Source: Rhizophagus sp. LPA8_4_AMF (taxonomy: Eukaryota; Glomeromycota; Glomeromycetes; Glomerales; Glomeraceae). From it: a DNA stretch of 46,272 bases. The notes under the pieces are model-generated. The model was not told where the DNA came from. It saw nothing but the letters and a program-made list of their open reading frames with translations, and searched no databases. The stretch covers positions 1 to 46,272 of the forward strand of contig JADRCO010000168.1 of assembly GCA_021464525.1 (NCBI GenBank). Reading direction: 5' to 3'. A program made the position numbers and the translations under genes. Shown here in pieces: positions 42,788-46,272 of the stretch. Positions within the stretch are counted from its first letter, which is position 1; every line of letters starts with the position of its first letter.

Positions 42788-44868
42788 TAATTAATTAGCT
42801 AAAATAGTTAATAGCAATTATTTATTTAAAATATTACACAGAAATAAAATAAGCTATAGTGTAAAAAAGAACCTAGTTTTATATTAATAGTGGTAATTAT
42901 TTTAAGGGTGAATCATTAAAACATAGAAATTTAAAAGATAAAAAAAAGTTTTATTTTCTTTTTCCACTTTTTTTGCCTTTATCAATATGTTTTTTACTTG
43001 AATTATATGAATATGATAATCTTTAGTTATAGATTTATTTATAATTTTAAATATCAATCTGTAATAACAATAATAAGTTACTATTAATATTTAATATAAG
43101 TATTAATTTTTGATTTTTATCTACTAATTCATCAAATTAACTATATTTTTTGTGAATTATTCAAAATCATCAAAAGATACTAGTATTTTGATATTTGTGA
43201 ATTGTTGAAAAATATATATAGATGGTAAAAAGTAAACTAAATATTTGATGATGATATAGTCATCTACAGAAAAATATAATATGTGTAAATATTCAGATAT
43301 TCTGTTACTTGCTTTTTAATTATAATAATTACTAATAGTTTGTACTTTGTATTAAGTAAAATATACTTTTTCCTTAGGTACATTTTCTAATAATTTATTT
43401 AAAATTTACATTGAATTTTGATATAATTTAATTTGATTACCATCTTCTTTTGTTATAAGAACTTTTCTAATAAATGAAAATTTGATAATAATTATAACTT
43501 GATTTTTTTTCCATTATCTTGATCATTTTAAAAAGTCCATCAATCATATGCTTTTTTGTGTCAGGTATAGTTAACTCAATTTTAAATGAAATAGACAAAT
43601 TATTAGTAGTAGGATAACTACAACTTTGAAATTTATAAATGATACTTGCCAACCAATATTTATTACATCTTGATGCATTCTAAATAACTAATTTAAAATG
43701 TATATTATATATGGTATCTATTGCATATACTTTTTTAAGATTGAGACTATTGGATTCAATTCTTATAAGTGCTTTTAGATACATAAAATTACTTATAAAA
43801 ATAAATAATAATATAATTATAAAGAAATTTGAATTAATTAATATTAATATATAAATAATATTTACAAATGTATCAATATTTGCCAAGCAATATCATATGC
43901 TTCATGATAATAGGAATTGAATGAGTTCTTAGGAACAAAGAACTTGCAAGCGAGAATTAAAATCTTAATTCTGTCACAAATATATATTTTTAGTAAATTG
44001 ATTAATATATTATGTAAATTCAGAGTCAGTTCCTATTTTTTTTTTCTAAAGAATGTTTTTAAATTATATAATTTGATCCTTATTTAAGAATTGTTTAATT
44101 TTTTTATATAATGGAAATCAATAGCAAATTATCAATATGTTTCAAATTAAAAAGTTTTAAAATCATATGATTAATATTATATTGATATAATTGACTAGAA
44201 ATTAAATTATATAATTAATATTTCATTATAATTCTAGCTAAAATTATTAATTAGCTGGAATTAAAATTTTTATTTTAAGACTTTTTTTAATATCAATTAA
44301 AATTAAGCCTATACTCCAGCAGTACTCCAGTCAGATTCATAATGACAAGTCAGAATTATATATTTTAAATTTGAAGATTATATATGAAATAATTGAACTT
44401 TGTAGATTCATAATTTTTAATCTATTTATTCAATTAAAATAATTTCAATATTATTTTGTATTTCTGGTTATCATCTGTTAAATTACATATACATTAAAAA
44501 AAAAAATTATTAAAATTTTAGTTTAAACAAATTTATTGGATTATTATAGAAAAATCTAAAATTCTGTTAAGATAATATCAACAACTGTGGTAATATTTTT
44601 TAGTATTTAGTAATATTTATTTACTTGTAAAAGAAAAAAACTGTTAAGTTTTTTATAGTTAAAAAAAGTAAATATCCAAAAAATATATTATATTTACAAT
44701 TGATTATAATAGACTTATCTAAAAATTGGTTTTTTTCATGATTTCAAAAGCAAAAAAAAAATAATTATTAATAAACCAGCTTTCAAAAGGCAATTGAATA
44801 TGAATTGTATAGTTAAGATTTTGAGTATTTATAAACCTTTAAGACTTATAAACTCAAATAACCTACTA

Positions 44869-45197
44869 AAGCTGTTCTTCTAAACTAAAATTCATTTTCT
44901 AAACTAGTTTTAAATTTCTAAACTAAATTTTAATTTCTAAATTAGTTTGAACTTCTAAGCTAATTCTATACTAATTCAAACTTTCAAACTTATAAAATTA
45001 ATTCAAACTAATTTAAACCTAATTTAAACTTAATTTAAATATTTAAAATTTAAAATATAATTTGAAAATAAAAAATTAACTTTTATTTTTAGTTTAAAAG
45101 TTTTGAAATTTGAAGTAATTTTCTGAAGTAATTTTCTAAATTATTTTAGAATATTTTCAATTTAGAATAATTTTTCATTAGTTTAGAAAAGCAACTT
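44869..45197. mobile_element. Possible TA-flanked palindromic MITE
   Basis: The left end AAGCTGTTCTTCTAAACTA and the inverted right end AAGTTGCTTTTCTAAACTA match at 16 of 19 positions. TA flanks both ends (44867-44868, 45198-45199). The interior carries several TTTCTAAACTA/AATTTAAACT-like units. Low sequence complexity makes this less certain than the MITE at 23 kb. Confidence 0.4.
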
Positions 45198-46089
45198 TAT
45201 AATATATACATGACTTGCAATTCCTGTACATGAAAGTAACTTGCAGTTTTTTTTACCACCTTTCTTTAGTAAGTAAAAGCTATAAATTGATAAAATTATA
45301 GTCTATTTACATTTCAAGTGTCTTTAATATTTCTTAAAACACCTGTTATATTATTATTGAAATACTCTACATCAAAGATTTTTTTCAAATCCTTTTCTAG
45401 TACATTGTCTATTTTTTAAAAATTGTTTTTAAAAATTCTTTTTAATAGTAAACAAGTATATTAAAATTAGTTTACAAATTAACATACAAATTGGAATTTC
45501 AAAGTTTTGGAATATTAAATCATTTTTTCAATATAATTTAATTACTATATATTATATAAATATAATGTAATTTTATGCTATAATAAGAATAGTTATTTTA
45601 AAAATTGTTACATTCAAGTAAAAAATAACTGAAATGATAAAAGAAAAAAAAATACCATAATTTAAAATTATTTTATTTTGTAAAAATTACTTTAATGATT
45701 ATTTTGTATTTATATCATAAATTTTTGCAAATATAAAGTCAAAAATATTATATTTAAAGTTAAAGACTGCAAATAATAAAAGTTTTTCCCTTATGATAAA
45801 TTCTAAATATCCTATTATAATTTAATATAATTACAATTAAACTCCAATAAGATTGCCAAATTTAATTGCAAATTTTTTTAAAAATATGGTTATCTTTAAA
45901 AATACAAATTTTTAATTTATAAATAATTTCAATTTTTTGATATATTATTGGTAAATAGTAATAATTGACATCATGTAATATATATATTAATCTGATTAAA
46001 AAAAATTTTTTTTGAAAATTATTCATTATTTATAAAAATAAATAAAAACTAAATATATAGTAAAATTGCTTATAGTTTAAAAAATAATA

Positions 46090-46272
46090 CAGTCAACTCT
46101 CTATATAGTTATCTCCCTTATAGTCACAATCATCTATATAGTCATCTTAGTTGAGTGCTCTAAATTTTTATATATAAAATCTATCTTATATAGTCCTATT
46201 TTGCATATAGTCATTATCACACCAATTTCTAAAAATCTTATATTAAAAAAGTATTACATATAGTCACATAAT
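46090..46272 (+). mobile_element. Left end of a pogo/Tigger-like transposon, cut by window end
   Basis: After a TA (46088-46089) the sequence starts CAGTCAACTCTCTATATAGT. It is then studded with TATAGTC/ATAGTCA units (near 46127, 46137, 46190, 46206, 46260). CAGT termini next to TA and repeated subterminal motifs are typical of the pogo/Tigger group of Tc1/mariner. The transposase, if any, lies beyond the window. Confidence 0.65.

Larger units (their letters stand above)
40238..46089. other. Long gene-poor AT-rich region
   Basis: Nearly 6 kb without a convincing gene. A GC-richer minus-strand frame at 40768-40992 (74 codons, with a GTAAGT donor-like site after MALRDFLSIYH) could be an exon remnant but has no family likeness. 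The rest is extremely AT-rich and holds the tandem duplication, two inverted-repeat elements and simple repeats listed separately. Confidence 0.5.

Noticed and set aside
1-46272. CRISPR arrays, rRNA genes, bacterial-type operons, retroelement or viral genes
   Set aside because: I looked for regular direct repeats with unique spacers, rRNA-like GC-rich stretches, reverse transcriptase, integrase or capsid motifs and saw none.

Overview
The window looks like nuclear DNA of a very AT-rich fungus with many short GT-AG introns. The likely source is an arbuscular mycorrhizal fungus of the Rhizophagus type. That assignment is an inference from base composition, intron style and the mix of conserved fungal genes with decayed repeat-rich stretches; it was not tested by any search. 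Exon models were built by hand: splice sites were accepted only when GT..AG ends, reading phase and family similarity agreed.

Layout. 1-2.9 kb: gene-free, with two small inverted-repeat transposon remnants. 2.9-4.5 kb (-): a coiled-coil protein gene with well-formed 3' exons and a disturbed 5' exon. 5.6-7.9 kb (+): NOP56, a core protein of box C/D snoRNPs. 9.9-11.0 kb (+): a PX-domain lipid-binding protein. 11.3-13.6 kb (+): a mitochondrial-type PPR protein. 13.8-15.5 kb (-): sds22, the leucine-rich-repeat regulator of protein phosphatase 1, whose acidic leader carries a tandem exon-intron duplication. 17.0-17.4 kb (-): an unknown 161-residue ORF. 19.7-20.0 kb (-): a doubtful small spliced gene. 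20.1-22.2 kb (+): a 699-residue disordered protein with two different internal repeat arrays. 23.0-23.2 kb: a TA-flanked MITE. 23.8-24.8 kb (-): an AIG1/FAR-17a membrane hydrolase. 26.5-26.9 kb (-): an ArsC-like thioredoxin-fold protein. 27.1 kb (+): an intron-containing tRNA-Ile(UAU). 28.1-30.7 kb (-): a type II membrane fucosyltransferase-like protein. 31.5-33.2 kb (+): remnants of a decayed multi-exon gene. 35.6-36.2 and 37.1-37.7 kb (both -): a pair of secreted, probably GPI-anchored cupredoxins. 39.4-40.2 kb (+): a GNAT acetyltransferase. 40.2-46.3 kb: gene-poor, with repeat structures and, at the very end, the left end of a pogo/Tigger-like DNA transposon.

The genes do not form a pathway or cluster; this is ordinary fungal gene order with separate housekeeping genes (snoRNP assembly, PP1 control, mitochondrial RNA metabolism, glycosylation, cell-surface copper proteins). 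I found no evidence for a new multi-gene system. The most interesting points are the phased RSxSxP array plus three long repeats in the 699-residue protein, the duplicated exon and intron in sds22, the ATG-only first coding exon of NOP56, the two cupredoxins with different copper-loop lengths, and several unlisted MITE-like elements.
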